From NCBI GenBank assembly GCA_963762635.1, contig CAVXLQ010000003.1:248001-312000 (forward strand): a stretch of DNA of 64,000 nucleotides, written 5' to 3'. The notes under the pieces were generated by a model, which did not search any database, had not been told where the DNA came from, and was given only the letters and a program-made list of their open reading frames with translations. Below are positions 1 to 8,594 of the stretch, piece after piece. Position numbers and translations under genes: made by a program. The first letter of the stretch is position 1. The number at the start of each line of letters is the position of its first letter. The stretch comes from Tenggerimyces sp963762635 (GTDB lineage: Bacteria > Actinomycetota > Actinomycetes > Propionibacteriales > Actinopolymorphaceae).

Positions 1-920
1 AGCAGGCCGCCGATCATCGGCACCATGCCCAGCACGCCGACCACGATCGCCAACGCGACCGAGTATTCGCCCAGTCCGGCGAACGACGTGAACAGGAACG
101 ACGAACCCGCGGCGAGTCCCGCGACCAGCAGCTGTCCGCCGACGTACGCGCCGATCCGCTCGATGATCTCGTCGCCGAGCTTGGTCACCCGCTCCCGCCG
201 GGACCGCGGCACCAGCGTGTACACCGCGTTCTTCGTACGGGGCAAGGAGGCGAGGAAGTACAGCGTCAGAACGAGCAACGTGAACGCGCTGAACAGCGTG
301 CTCAGCACGACCCGTCCGACGCCGACGATGCCGCCGAACACCTGCGTCCACATGTCGCCGTTGGTGATGTAGCCCTGCAGCTTCTCGATGATCTTGTACT
401 GCTCGTCGAGATCTCGGATCCGCTCGTTCCGCTGCAGCTCGTCCAACCAGGTGGGCGCCTGCGTGATCAGGCCGTTGATCTGGTCGGTGAGGAGAGGGAC
501 GATCGCGACCGCCACGAGACCGAAGACCGCGATCACGAGAACGAACACGATCAGCACTGCCAAGCCGCGCTTGACACGGCGGCGGATCAGCCATTCGACG
601 ATCGGGTTCAGGCCGATCGCGAGGTAGATCGCGACCACGACGAGCACCACCACGCTGCGGGCGTTGACCATCATGTTCGCGAGTGCCCAGGCGACGAAGA
701 CGCCGAACGCGCCGAAGAAGCCCAGATAGAACGGGGACGTACGGGAGATCCGCGCGCCCGGTCGCCCGAACGGCAGCCCGCCCGGCCCGCCGCCCTCTTC
801 CCGGCGCTCCTCCGAGCCGGAGGCAGGAGTCGCCTCCGGAGCCGGAGCCGCGGTCCGGACCGCTTCCCCCTCCGGAGAAGCCTCAGCCGAGCCCTCGTGC
901 CGTTCCTCGCTGCCTGTCAT
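1..920 (-). CDS. AI-2E/PerM family transporter, C-terminus cut by window edge
   Basis: This gene runs leftward off the window, so only the first 306 residues are visible. It encodes a multi-pass membrane protein of the AI-2E/PerM family, which is known for small-molecule or ion export; the substrate cannot be predicted. The start is the ATG on the minus strand at 920-918. A disordered Glu/Ala/Pro-rich stretch of about 60 residues precedes hydrophobic helices near 63-83, 90-107 and 119-143. A charged soluble insert follows at about 144-205, then helices near 205-228 and 255-275, and a Gly-rich helix containing GMVPMIGG at the edge. Early helices, a long soluble insert and a late Gly-rich cluster are the family pattern. 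It is transcribed divergently from the small gene at 1108. Confidence 0.85.
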   Translation of the reverse strand, partial: MTGSEERHEGSAEASPEGEAVRTAAPAPEATPASGSEERREEGGGPGGLPFGRPGARISRTSPFYLGFFGAFGVFVAWALANMMVNARSVVVLVVVAIYLAIGLNPIVEWLIRRRVKRGLAVLIVFVLVIAVFGLVAVAIVPLLTDQINGLITQAPTWLDELQRNERIRDLDEQYKIIEKLQGYITNGDMWTQVFGGIVGVGRVVLSTLFSAFTLLVLTLYFLASLPRTKNAVYTLVPRSRRERVTKLGDEIIERIGAYVGGQLLVAGLAAGSSFLFTSFAGLGEYSVALAIVVGVLGMVPMIGGL

Positions 921-1107
921 CGACCCTGCTCGCTCCGTTCTCGTCCCCTGCCCGACAGACGATCATTCAGACGCCCGCTCCAGAGACCCCGCCGCAGCCG
1001 CCCACAGCGACGAGCCCGTTCACCCGAATCCGACCCGGTACGCACTGGAGCGCGGTTACGCTCGTTCTCTCCGCGCAGAAGGGTCGGGGAGGGGGAGGGG
1101 TCCGCTC

Positions 1108-1332
1108 ATGGCGGAAGTTCAACGCATCTGGCGCATTCCCGCGCGCTGGGGCGGTCCGGTCGAAGTCAGCCTGGTCAAGGCGGAAGCCGGCGACATGGTG
1201 ATCATCACTCAGGACGGGACGGAACGGCCATACGCGCTCGACGACGCGCGCGGTATCGCTCAGGCCATGCTCGAGGCGTGCGAGATCGCCGTCGCGCTGG
1301 CCGCCCACACCCGCCCGAGCCCGGCCGGCTAG
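1108..1332 (+). CDS. small hypothetical protein, 74 aa
   Basis: A short soluble protein begins at ATG 1108, seven bases after a strong GGAGGGG ribosome site. It starts MAEVQRIWRIPARWGG and is mostly predicted beta strand followed by one helix (about residues 44-66). No signal peptide or membrane segment is seen. The strong ribosome site and normal high-GC third-position use support it as real, but I do not recognise the family. It stands alone between the AI-2E gene and the leader of the polysaccharide operon. Confidence 0.6.
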   Translation: MAEVQRIWRIPARWGGPVEVSLVKAEAGDMVIITQDGTERPYALDDARGIAQAMLEACEIAVALAAHTRPSPAG

Positions 1333-1502
1333 CTTGCGGCCACGTCCCAAATAGATAGTTCGTACACTTCGTACCTCTTGTAACGCTGAGGACATTGTCC
1401 GGTTCGTGCCACGTCGATACATGTTCGCTCTTTGTGACGACGATGTTTCCCGTGGATTGATCAAAAGCGACTCCGGGTCCCAGCGGCGACTGTTAACGTC
1501 GG

Positions 1503-1527
1503 GCTGCGACTACCCAGTAGTCGCAGC
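1503..1527. promoter_or_regulatory. perfect palindrome in leader of polysaccharide operon
   Basis: GCTGCGACTAC at 1503-1513 and GTAGTCGCAGC at 1517-1527 are perfect 11-base inverted arms with a 3-base spacer. They lie 62 bases before the first gene of the exopolysaccharide operon, inside a 256-base gene-free leader (1333-1588). The leader also holds a TTCGTAC direct repeat near 1359 and 1368. The palindrome could be an operator for a dimeric repressor or an RNA hairpin controlling read-through. Nothing in the sequence decides between these. Confidence 0.6.
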
Positions 1528-1588
1528 GCTACATTGGTACGGGGCCACTTATCTTCATTACGGATCGCGCCTGTGGGGGGCCAATCTA

Positions 1589-3802
1589 ATGAACCACCCT
1601 GCCCAACTTCGTCGTATGCTGCTGCGCCTCGCGCTGACCGTGACTGTCGTCACGGCCGGTGTCGGGGCTACGGCAGTGGCCGGCCAGACTGCTGGCCCTG
1701 GCCCAACACAACAAGTCACCGGCAACCCGCTCGCGCGGGATCGCGTGGGTGACCACGACCACCAACTTCCGGCAAAGTCCGCGGTCAAGCCGCAGAAGGC
1801 CAAGCCGGCCAAGCCACTGACCAAGAAGTCCGGGACGGTGGCTGTCCAGCGCAACTTGAAGCTTCGTTCGCTGGCACCGAAGGCCGCGACGCTCGCGGCG
1901 ACTGACAAGGTCGCCTTGCGCGCCTTGGTCGTCGCGTTCGACGCGAACGACATCCACCTTCCGACCTGGAAGTCGACGCTCGATCGCGTCGGCGCCGCGT
2001 ACGACGTTCTCTACGCCAAGAGCACGCCGCTGACCGCGGACCAGCTCGTCGGCGCGGACGGCGTCGGCAAGTACAACGCGATCCTGCTGACCGACGCGAT
2101 GCTGTTCGACGCCTCGGCGGGGACCAGCGCGTTCGACGGCACCGAGTGGAACGTGCTGTGGGCGTACGAGCGTGACTTCAAGGTCCGCCAGGCCACGGTC
2201 TACTCGAGCTACGGCACGTACCCCGAGGACTACTGCATGCGGCAGGGCACCGAGGTCGGTGTCGGCGACACTCCGCTGCAGGCCACGCTCACCGCGGCCG
2301 GCCAGGCCGCGTTCAGCGACCTCAAGAGCGGCGTGAAGATCCCGATCCTGCAGTCGTACGTGTACCGCAACACGCTGCAGGCAGGCTGCGCCGCGACGCC
2401 GATCATCCAGACGGGCAGCAGCATTCTCGGTGTCACGTCCACCTCGACCGACGGTCGTGAGCGGATGGCGCTGTCGTACTCGAACAACCAGTACCTGCTG
2501 CAGTCCAACCTGCTCGTCTACGGCATGTTCCGGTGGGCGACCCGTGGTCTGTACTTCGGTGACCAGAAGCACTACCTGATGACCGACGTCGACGACTGGT
2601 TCAACAGCTCCGACGAGCTGCTGCCGAACGGCACGTACAAGCCCGAGCCCGGTTTCCAGATGACCGCGCACGACGCGTACAACGCCAACGAGGTGCAGAA
2701 GAAGCTGCGGCAGAAGTACCCGCTCGGCTCGGCGTACACGATGGACCTCGCGTACAACGCCGGCGACGCCGCAACGAGCTCGAACACGACGTGCTACCCG
2801 AACGGGACCGTCGCGCAGCTGACCTCGACGTCGCGCTGCCTGCGGAACAACTTCCGCTGGGTCAACCACACGTTGACGCACCCGAAGCTGAACTCCAGCG
2901 ACTACGCCAGCACCCTCGCTGAGATCAACAACAACCTCACGCGCGGTGCTCAGCTCGGTCTGCCGACCGACAAGCAGATCCTCAAGACCGGCGAGTACTC
3001 CGGACTCGGAGTGTTCCACCCGGACCCCAACAACGACATCGACCCGCCGACCGACTACGGCCTGATGGCGTCGAACCCGAACCTCATCGCGGCTGCCAAG
3101 GCCGCGGGCGTGAAGTACTTCCACGGCAACATGTCCTTCGTGAGCCACCAGCCGTCCTGCTTCAACTGCGGCGTGCGGCACCCGATGGACCCGAGCCTGC
3201 TGATCGTGCCGGACTGGCCGACCAACATCGCGTACTTCAGCACCACGCCTGAGGAAGAGACGTACTTCTACAACATGTACTACGGGCCGAACGGCAAGTT
3301 CCCGTTCTTCCCCGTGAACCAGACGTACACGCAGCTGATGAACTACGAGACCGACGTAGCGATGCAGCACGTCGCGAGCGGCTCGATGTACACGCACACG
3401 TTCCACATCGGCAACCTGCGCGACTACAGCTACAAGTGCATCACGATCCTCGGGTTCAAGCTCTGCAGCACGCAGAACAAGACGCTGCTGGGCGACTGGG
3501 CCGACCAGGTGATGGCGAAGTACACCTCGTACTACAAGGTGCCTCTGCTGTCGCCGGGCTGGACGAAGCTGGCTGACAACGTGTCGAAGCGCAACGTGCA
3601 CTTCGAGACGCTGGCCGCCGGTGCGCGTGCGGTGTACGACCGGACCACGAACAAGGTCACGGTGACGTCCCCGCAGGCTGGTTCGGTCACGATGACCGGT
3701 GCGGCGACGGCTGGGTTCACGACCTACGGCACGGAGAAGTCCGCGCCGATCACCCTGGCCGCCAACACCCCGGTGACGTTCACACCCAGCATCCTGCCGT
3801 GA
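1589..3802 (+). CDS. secreted Agd3-like polysaccharide deacetylase (CE18 type)
   Basis: A 737-residue secreted protein resembling Aspergillus Agd3, which removes acetyl groups from N-acetylgalactosamine in galactosaminogalactan. I chose ATG 1589 because a GGGGGG ribosome-site-like run precedes it and a signal peptide follows (residues 1-33, hydrophobic core LALTVTVVTAGVGATAV). A Lys/Pro-rich linker follows, then a beta-rich N-terminal region (about 90-310, where Agd3 has its carbohydrate-binding module), then a NodB-like catalytic region. That region shows TDVDDW with D335/D336 and HTLTH with H427/H431, the expected Asp-His-His metal site. Lone cysteines in the catalytic part could form disulfides. 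Its stop overlaps the start of the GT4 gene by 4 bases, so the two are coupled. Assignment rests on motif order and neighbours; the exact substrate is inferred. Confidence 0.75.
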   Translation: MNHPAQLRRMLLRLALTVTVVTAGVGATAVAGQTAGPGPTQQVTGNPLARDRVGDHDHQLPAKSAVKPQKAKPAKPLTKKSGTVAVQRNLKLRSLAPKAATLAATDKVALRALVVAFDANDIHLPTWKSTLDRVGAAYDVLYAKSTPLTADQLVGADGVGKYNAILLTDAMLFDASAGTSAFDGTEWNVLWAYERDFKVRQATVYSSYGTYPEDYCMRQGTEVGVGDTPLQATLTAAGQAAFSDLKSGVKIPILQSYVYRNTLQAGCAATPIIQTGSSILGVTSTSTDGRERMALSYSNNQYLLQSNLLVYGMFRWATRGLYFGDQKHYLMTDVDDWFNSSDELLPNGTYKPEPGFQMTAHDAYNANEVQKKLRQKYPLGSAYTMDLAYNAGDAATSSNTTCYPNGTVAQLTSTSRCLRNNFRWVNHTLTHPKLNSSDYASTLAEINNNLTRGAQLGLPTDKQILKTGEYSGLGVFHPDPNNDIDPPTDYGLMASNPNLIAAAKAAGVKYFHGNMSFVSHQPSCFNCGVRHPMDPSLLIVPDWPTNIAYFSTTPEEETYFYNMYYGPNGKFPFFPVNQTYTQLMNYETDVAMQHVASGSMYTHTFHIGNLRDYSYKCITILGFKLCSTQNKTLLGDWADQVMAKYTSYYKVPLLSPGWTKLADNVSKRNVHFETLAAGARAVYDRTTNKVTVTSPQAGSVTMTGAATAGFTTYGTEKSAPITLAANTPVTFTPSILP

Positions 3803-5343
3803 GAGTCGCGCTGGTCTCGGAAGGGACCTACCCGTTTGCGATGGGCGGCGTCAGCGTTTGGTGTGACCAGCTCATCCGAGGCCTCGACGACTACGAGTGG
3901 GAGATGGTCGCTCTCACGGTGGACGGCGAGGAGGAGCAAGTGTGGGACTCTCCGGACAACTTGGTTCGGGTTCGTTCCATCGAGCTCTGGGGCCCGGCCC
4001 CGACCGGCGGTCGCCGGTCGGGGTCACCCGGACCAGCGTTTGCCCATGCGTACGAGGAGTTCCTCGCCACGCTGATCGCTCCGCTGCGGCAGTCGGTCGA
4101 GGACCAGTCGGTCGTCCGCCGCCGCTTCCTCCACGCGCTGCGTGGTCTCTACGACTACGCGGCTGGTGGGGGCAACCTGTCCCACGCGCTCACCTCGAAC
4201 CAGGCGCTCACGATGGTGATGGACGCCTGGAGCGAGGTGCAGACGACGCACCTCTCTCTCGCTGACGCTCTCGAGGCGGCTTGGCTGATCGAGCACATGT
4301 TGCGCCCGCTCGCCGCCAAGCCGGTCGAGGCCGACATCGTGCACGCGTCGATGAACGGTTTGTCGATGCTGGTCGCGATGGCGGCGAAGTGGCGGTACGG
4401 CACGCCGGTGGTGATGTCGGAGCACGGCATCTACCTCCGTGAGCGGTACCTCTCCTACGTCAACGACAACGCCCCGCATGGGGTGAAGGTCCTCATCCTC
4501 AGCTTCTTCCGGATGCTTGCCGGCGCCGGCTATCTCGTCGCGGACGCACTCGCGCCGCACTCGAGTTACAACCGGCGCTGGCAGCTCCAGAACGGCGCGG
4601 ATCCTGAGCGCATGTGGACGATGTACAACGGAGTTCCGCCGGACGAGTTCCCGAAGGCGGAGACCGAGCCGGACGAGCCGACGATCGTGTTCATGGGTCG
4701 CATCGACCCGCTGAAGGATCTGCACACGCTGATCCGCGCGTTCGCGCTCGTGCACAAGCAGATCCCCGAGGCGAAGCTGCGGATGTTCGGCTCCACCCCA
4801 CACGGCAACGAGGTCTACCACGAGAGCTGCGTGGATCTGATCGAGGAGCTCGACCTCACCGGAATCGCCGTGCTGGAAGGAAGAGTGTCCACGCCCGTTC
4901 ACGCATACCACGCGGGAAGCATCGTCGCTTTGACGAGCATCTCGGAGGGATTCCCTTACACCGTGGTGGAAGCGATGGCCTGCGGACGGTCGGTCGTGGC
5001 TACCAATGTCGGCGGCGTCGCTGAGGCCGTCGCCGACACGGGTTTCGTCGTCGCCCCGCACGACCACAAGGGGGTTGCCGAAGCCTGCGTGAAGCTGCTC
5101 AAGGACGACGAGCTGCGGACCAAGCTCTCGGTGATGGCTCACGATCGGGTGATGACGCGGTTCACCCTGAATCAGTCGTTGGACGCGTACCGCGCCGTCT
5201 ACGAGCACGTCGCCGACGAGGAGCCGGTCAACACCGAGCTCGTGAAGATCGGTGAGCAGCGGGGCGAGTCCGATACGGAGACCGAGACCACCGAGTCGCT
5301 CGTTCCGTCAGCCGCCATGATGCCAGCGGGAGAGCATCCGTGA
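3799..5343 (+). CDS. PelF-like GT4 glycosyltransferase
   Basis: A 514-residue cytosolic glycosyltransferase of family GT4. The start is GTG 3799 inside the stop of the deacetylase gene. The N-terminus EGTYPFAMGGVSVW (residues 8-21) and the later SEHGIYLRERYL are signatures I associate with PelF, the UDP-GalNAc-using polymerase of Pel synthesis. The C-terminal Rossmann half holds FMGRIDPLKD and the GT4 EX7E pair E383/E391 in SEGFPYTVVEA. The last 45 residues are acidic and disordered. It probably polymerises the sugar on the cytosolic face together with the membrane protein encoded next, whose GTG start overlaps its stop by 4 bases. Donor specificity is inferred from PelF, not visible. Confidence 0.82.
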   Translation: MRVALVSEGTYPFAMGGVSVWCDQLIRGLDDYEWEMVALTVDGEEEQVWDSPDNLVRVRSIELWGPAPTGGRRSGSPGPAFAHAYEEFLATLIAPLRQSVEDQSVVRRRFLHALRGLYDYAAGGGNLSHALTSNQALTMVMDAWSEVQTTHLSLADALEAAWLIEHMLRPLAAKPVEADIVHASMNGLSMLVAMAAKWRYGTPVVMSEHGIYLRERYLSYVNDNAPHGVKVLILSFFRMLAGAGYLVADALAPHSSYNRRWQLQNGADPERMWTMYNGVPPDEFPKAETEPDEPTIVFMGRIDPLKDLHTLIRAFALVHKQIPEAKLRMFGSTPHGNEVYHESCVDLIEELDLTGIAVLEGRVSTPVHAYHAGSIVALTSISEGFPYTVVEAMACGRSVVATNVGGVAEAVADTGFVVAPHDHKGVAEACVKLLKDDELRTKLSVMAHDRVMTRFTLNQSLDAYRAVYEHVADEEPVNTELVKIGEQRGESDTETETTESLVPSAAMMPAGEHP

Positions 5344-6923
5344 CCGATGAGCACCAGGGTGCCGAGGACGCCAAGGAACGAGTGGCACGAGAGGTCGAAG
5401 CTCGTTCCCTAGTGGTACGTACGGCCCTCGAACGAGTCCGTCAAGCTGAGCTTGACGCCGCCGCCGTTGCGCAGGCGCACGTCGGCGCTCAGCGCGCCAT
5501 CACCACGATGATCGACGACGCCGCCGCGATGGCGTCACACAGCGTGAGCGGCGACCCGGTGGACAACCTCGCCGAGAAGATGCGCTCCACGGTGCTCCGC
5601 GCCGTCGACGGGCTGCACGTCGCCGCGACCCTCGAGGCCGAGGGAATCACCGACCAGATCGCCCGTGACCAGTACGGCTATCCGGACGTCTTCGCGCTCG
5701 CCGACGAGGTGCGGTACCGCGTCGGCTCGACCGAGCCGATCGTCGCGACGAGGGCGCGGACGCCGATCGAGTGGCGCGCCGCGATCCGCGACATCGGACA
5801 CGGCCTGCTCTACCTGATGCCGGCAGCGGTGTTCCCGGCCGCGATGGCGTTCGTCGGGCCGCGATCCCTCTCTCTTGGTCTTATTCTCGCCGGCGCGATC
5901 GGCTGGGTCTGGGCCGGCGGCGCCACGTGGATGGCGTACCGGCTGCTCGGCCGCGGCTACCCCGGCGCGGCGGCGAAGCTCCTCGCGATCTCGTCGTTCC
6001 TCGCCATTCCGCTCGGCGTGGGCGCGGCCGTGATCGTGGTCGTGACGACGGGCGCCGGCTACCAGCTGGTGTTACTCGCCGCGGGCCAGATGATGTACCA
6101 GATGGCGTCCGGGTTGTTGATGTTCTACCGGCGCGAGGACTTGTTGCTGCTCGCGATGACGCCGGCGGCGATCGTCGGCGTGTGTTATCTCATCGTTGGC
6201 AGGCCGATGCTGTACATCGCGATCATCGAAGTGGTGATATCGGTCGTGGCCGCATTCGTGGTCGCACTTTGCCAAACCTTGAAAAAGAAGGAAGGCAAAG
6301 AGCCCAATATTCGTGCGGGTCTCAGAGGAGAATTCGTCCAGCTTCCGGCGGTCCTGTCTTATGCCGCTTTGATGGCAATTTTCTTCCTGCACTCGCAGGC
6401 TCCTTACATGATGACGAACCTCGAGATCCTGCTCGGGTTCGTACCGCTGATCACGGCCATGGGGGTGGTCGAATGGCGGGCCAAGGAGTTCGGTACGGAG
6501 GCGCGAGCATTACTTGGAAAGGTCCGGTACCCGAGAGAGTTCGTCGGTAAGATCTGGGTTCTACTCGCCCGCAACGTAGGCGTTTGTTTGGGGGTGGCGG
6601 CCTTGCTCGCAGTGATCCTGCTGTTCGCGCTCCGGGCCGCCGATATGTTGACTCCCGCCGCCGTCATCATGACGGCGTCCGGGGTCGTGCTGGCCGGCAC
6701 GTTCTTTCTTGGGTTTCGTCTTGCCGAGATGGCGAGATACGGATGGCTGTGTGGATCTCTGGCCGCGTGTGCAGGTCTTCACATCGCCTTCACCATGTTG
6801 TCACCGGGGAGGCCTTCTCCGTTGGCAGATACAGCCGTTTTCCTAGGGAGCTCGTTGCTGTTGTTCGTGCTCTTTCTAGCCGCCATGGGCATGCGACTGG
6901 GCCAGGCTAGATATCACAAGTAG
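5340..6923 (+). CDS. 12-TM membrane protein, PelG-like candidate polysaccharide exporter
   Basis: A 527-residue integral membrane protein. The first ~150 residues are soluble, Ala/Glu/Arg-rich and partly coiled coil. About twelve hydrophobic helices follow from residue 155 to the end, the count expected of MATE/Wzx-type proteins such as PelG. The GTG start overlaps the GT4 stop by 4 bases, and a GT4-plus-12-TM pair is the PelF-PelG arrangement. I see no clear sequence motif proving PelG homology, so the role in moving the polymer across the membrane comes from position and topology. The N-terminal extension could dock the glycosyltransferase. The stretch 6200-6400 is visibly less GC-rich than its surroundings, suggesting relaxed selection or mixed origin. 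Confidence 0.6.
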   Translation: MTDEHQGAEDAKERVAREVEARSLVVRTALERVRQAELDAAAVAQAHVGAQRAITTMIDDAAAMASHSVSGDPVDNLAEKMRSTVLRAVDGLHVAATLEAEGITDQIARDQYGYPDVFALADEVRYRVGSTEPIVATRARTPIEWRAAIRDIGHGLLYLMPAAVFPAAMAFVGPRSLSLGLILAGAIGWVWAGGATWMAYRLLGRGYPGAAAKLLAISSFLAIPLGVGAAVIVVVTTGAGYQLVLLAAGQMMYQMASGLLMFYRREDLLLLAMTPAAIVGVCYLIVGRPMLYIAIIEVVISVVAAFVVALCQTLKKKEGKEPNIRAGLRGEFVQLPAVLSYAALMAIFFLHSQAPYMMTNLEILLGFVPLITAMGVVEWRAKEFGTEARALLGKVRYPREFVGKIWVLLARNVGVCLGVAALLAVILLFALRAADMLTPAAVIMTASGVVLAGTFFLGFRLAEMARYGWLCGSLAACAGLHIAFTMLSPGRPSPLADTAVFLGSSLLLFVLFLAAMGMRLGQARYHK

Positions 6924-6949
6924 TAGTTCAACTAGAGGGTGGGGATGAA

Positions 6950-7681
6950 ATGCACGCAGTGATACTTGCGGGCGGCAGGGGAGTGCGGCTGATGCCGTAC
7001 ACGACAGCGCTGCCGAAGCCGCTCGTGCCGATTGGTAACAGCCACGCGATCCTCGAGATCGTGCTTCAGCAGCTGTCGACCTATGGCTTTACGTCGGCGA
7101 CGATTGCGATCAACCATTTGGGACACCTGATTCGGGCGTTCGTCGGGGATGGATCGCGGTGGGGGATGGAGATCGACTACGCGGAGGAAGACAAGCCGCT
7201 GTCGACCGTCGGACCGCTGTTCAACCTCAGAGACCGTCTGCCCGAGCACTTCATCGTGATGAACGGTGACGTGCTGACGAACCTCGACTACAGCGATCTT
7301 CTGCACACGCACGTCCTCTCCGGCGCGCCGCTCACGGTGGCGACCGCGGGACGCGCGGCGAAGATCGACTTCGGCGTCCTGGACATCCTCGACGGTCACG
7401 TCGTGGGGTTCACCGAGAAGCCGTCGCTTCCGTACCGGGTCAGCATGGGCGTCTACGGCATGTCCCGTAAGACGATCGACCCGTACCCGGAGGGTATGTC
7501 GCTGGGCTTCGACAAGCTCGTGCTCGACCTGCTCGACCAGCGGCGCAACCCGCTCTCGTACGAGTTCGACGGCTACTGGCTCGACATCGGTCGCCCGGAG
7601 GACTACGACGAGGCCAACGCGCAGTTCGAGAGCCTGCGTCCGATGTTGCTACCAGAGCGGATCACGGAACGCGCGGTATGA
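6950..7681 (+). CDS. sugar-phosphate nucleotidyltransferase
   Basis: A 243-residue enzyme that makes an NDP-sugar from a sugar 1-phosphate and NTP. The N-terminal GGRGVRLMPYT matches the nucleotide-binding loop of the family, KPL follows as the phosphate-binding lysine, MNGDVLT carries the metal-binding Asp, and TEKP sits in the usual later position. The C-terminus lacks the left-handed helix domain of larger members, so it resembles the short mannose- or glucose-1-phosphate type. The sugar and base are not readable. ATG 6950 follows a GAGGGTGGGG ribosome site. Its stop overlaps the next start (ATGA), keeping it in the polysaccharide operon. Confidence 0.85.
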   Translation: MHAVILAGGRGVRLMPYTTALPKPLVPIGNSHAILEIVLQQLSTYGFTSATIAINHLGHLIRAFVGDGSRWGMEIDYAEEDKPLSTVGPLFNLRDRLPEHFIVMNGDVLTNLDYSDLLHTHVLSGAPLTVATAGRAAKIDFGVLDILDGHVVGFTEKPSLPYRVSMGVYGMSRKTIDPYPEGMSLGFDKLVLDLLDQRRNPLSYEFDGYWLDIGRPEDYDEANAQFESLRPMLLPERITERAV

Positions 7682-8577
7682 CCAGGGTTGTGCTGTTCGG
7701 TGCTTCAGGGTTCATCGGACGGCATGTGGGGAGTGTGCTCGCTGCCGATCCGGCCGTGACCTCGGTCCGGCCGGTCGGCCGCGCCACCTGTGACCTCCAG
7801 ACCGTCGACGTCGACGGTCTGGAGGCGGTGCTGCGGTCCCATCAGCCGGACGCGATCGTCAACTGCACAGGGCTGTTGGACGGCACGAGCTCGGAGCTGC
7901 TGCTGTCCAACACCATGGTGGTGGCGAAGCTGATCGACGCGTGCGCGCGGATTCGTCCTGGTATCCGGCTGGTCCGCCTCGGCTCGGCCGGGGAGTACGG
8001 GCCGGTGCCGGAGGGCGAGTCGGTCACCGAGAACAGCGCGGTGAACCCGGTCAGCGACTACGGCCTGAGCCACTGGGCGGCGACCCGTCAACTCAGCCTT
8101 GCCACGCAGGACGGTCGGGTGAGTGGCGCGACGCTACGGGTGTTCAACCCCATCGGCGGTGGCGTGTCGAGCGCGAACGTGCTCGGCAGGGCGGCCGCGA
8201 AACTCAAAGAGGCAATCGAGCAAGGCGAATCTGTCCTCACGCTCGGTCCGCTTACGGCCTACCGCGACTTCGTCGACGTTCGAGACGTCGCTCGTGGCGT
8301 GGTAGCTGCCACCGTCGCTTCGTCCTTGCCGTACTCGGTGTTCAACATCGCTAGCGGTCGTGCGGTCACCGTACGCACCGCGGTCGAGCGACTCGCCGAG
8401 GCGGCTGGGTTCAAGGGTGAGATCGAGGAAGTTGGAGTGGGTTCGGCCCGTTCGGCCAATGTCAGCTGGATAAGAGCCGACATCAGCCGTGCCGCTACCG
8501 TGTTCGGATGGCAGCCACAGCACGATCTCGACGACACCGTCACATCGATCTGGTCCGCCCTGGCGGACGCAGGCTGA
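7678..8577 (+). CDS. NAD-dependent epimerase/reductase with YxxxH active site
   Basis: A 299-residue extended short-chain dehydrogenase acting on nucleotide sugars. The Rossmann motif GASGFIG is at residues 8-14 and the Ser in LGSAGEYG is in the catalytic position. The usual YxxxK is instead Y128-G-L-S-H132: the codon is CAC, so the catalytic lysine is replaced by histidine. The rest (RVFNPIG, DFVDVRDVARGV, FNIASG) is well preserved, so this is not simple decay. It most resembles GDP-4-keto-6-deoxyhexose reductases and 4-epimerases. ATG 7678 overlaps the nucleotidyltransferase stop by 4 bases. It may still be active with altered chemistry, or may bind NDP-sugar without turnover. Confidence 0.78.
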   Translation: MTRVVLFGASGFIGRHVGSVLAADPAVTSVRPVGRATCDLQTVDVDGLEAVLRSHQPDAIVNCTGLLDGTSSELLLSNTMVVAKLIDACARIRPGIRLVRLGSAGEYGPVPEGESVTENSAVNPVSDYGLSHWAATRQLSLATQDGRVSGATLRVFNPIGGGVSSANVLGRAAAKLKEAIEQGESVLTLGPLTAYRDFVDVRDVARGVVAATVASSLPYSVFNIASGRAVTVRTAVERLAEAAGFKGEIEEVGVGSARSANVSWIRADISRAATVFGWQPQHDLDDTVTSIWSALADAG

Positions 8578-8594
8578 ATCGGGAGAAGTGCGCA

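Noticed and set aside
1586..3601. A 671-residue minus-strand frame opposite the deacetylase gene
   Set aside because: Arg/Val/His-rich antisense of a high-GC gene with no motif; the plus strand has signal peptide and metal-site motifs.
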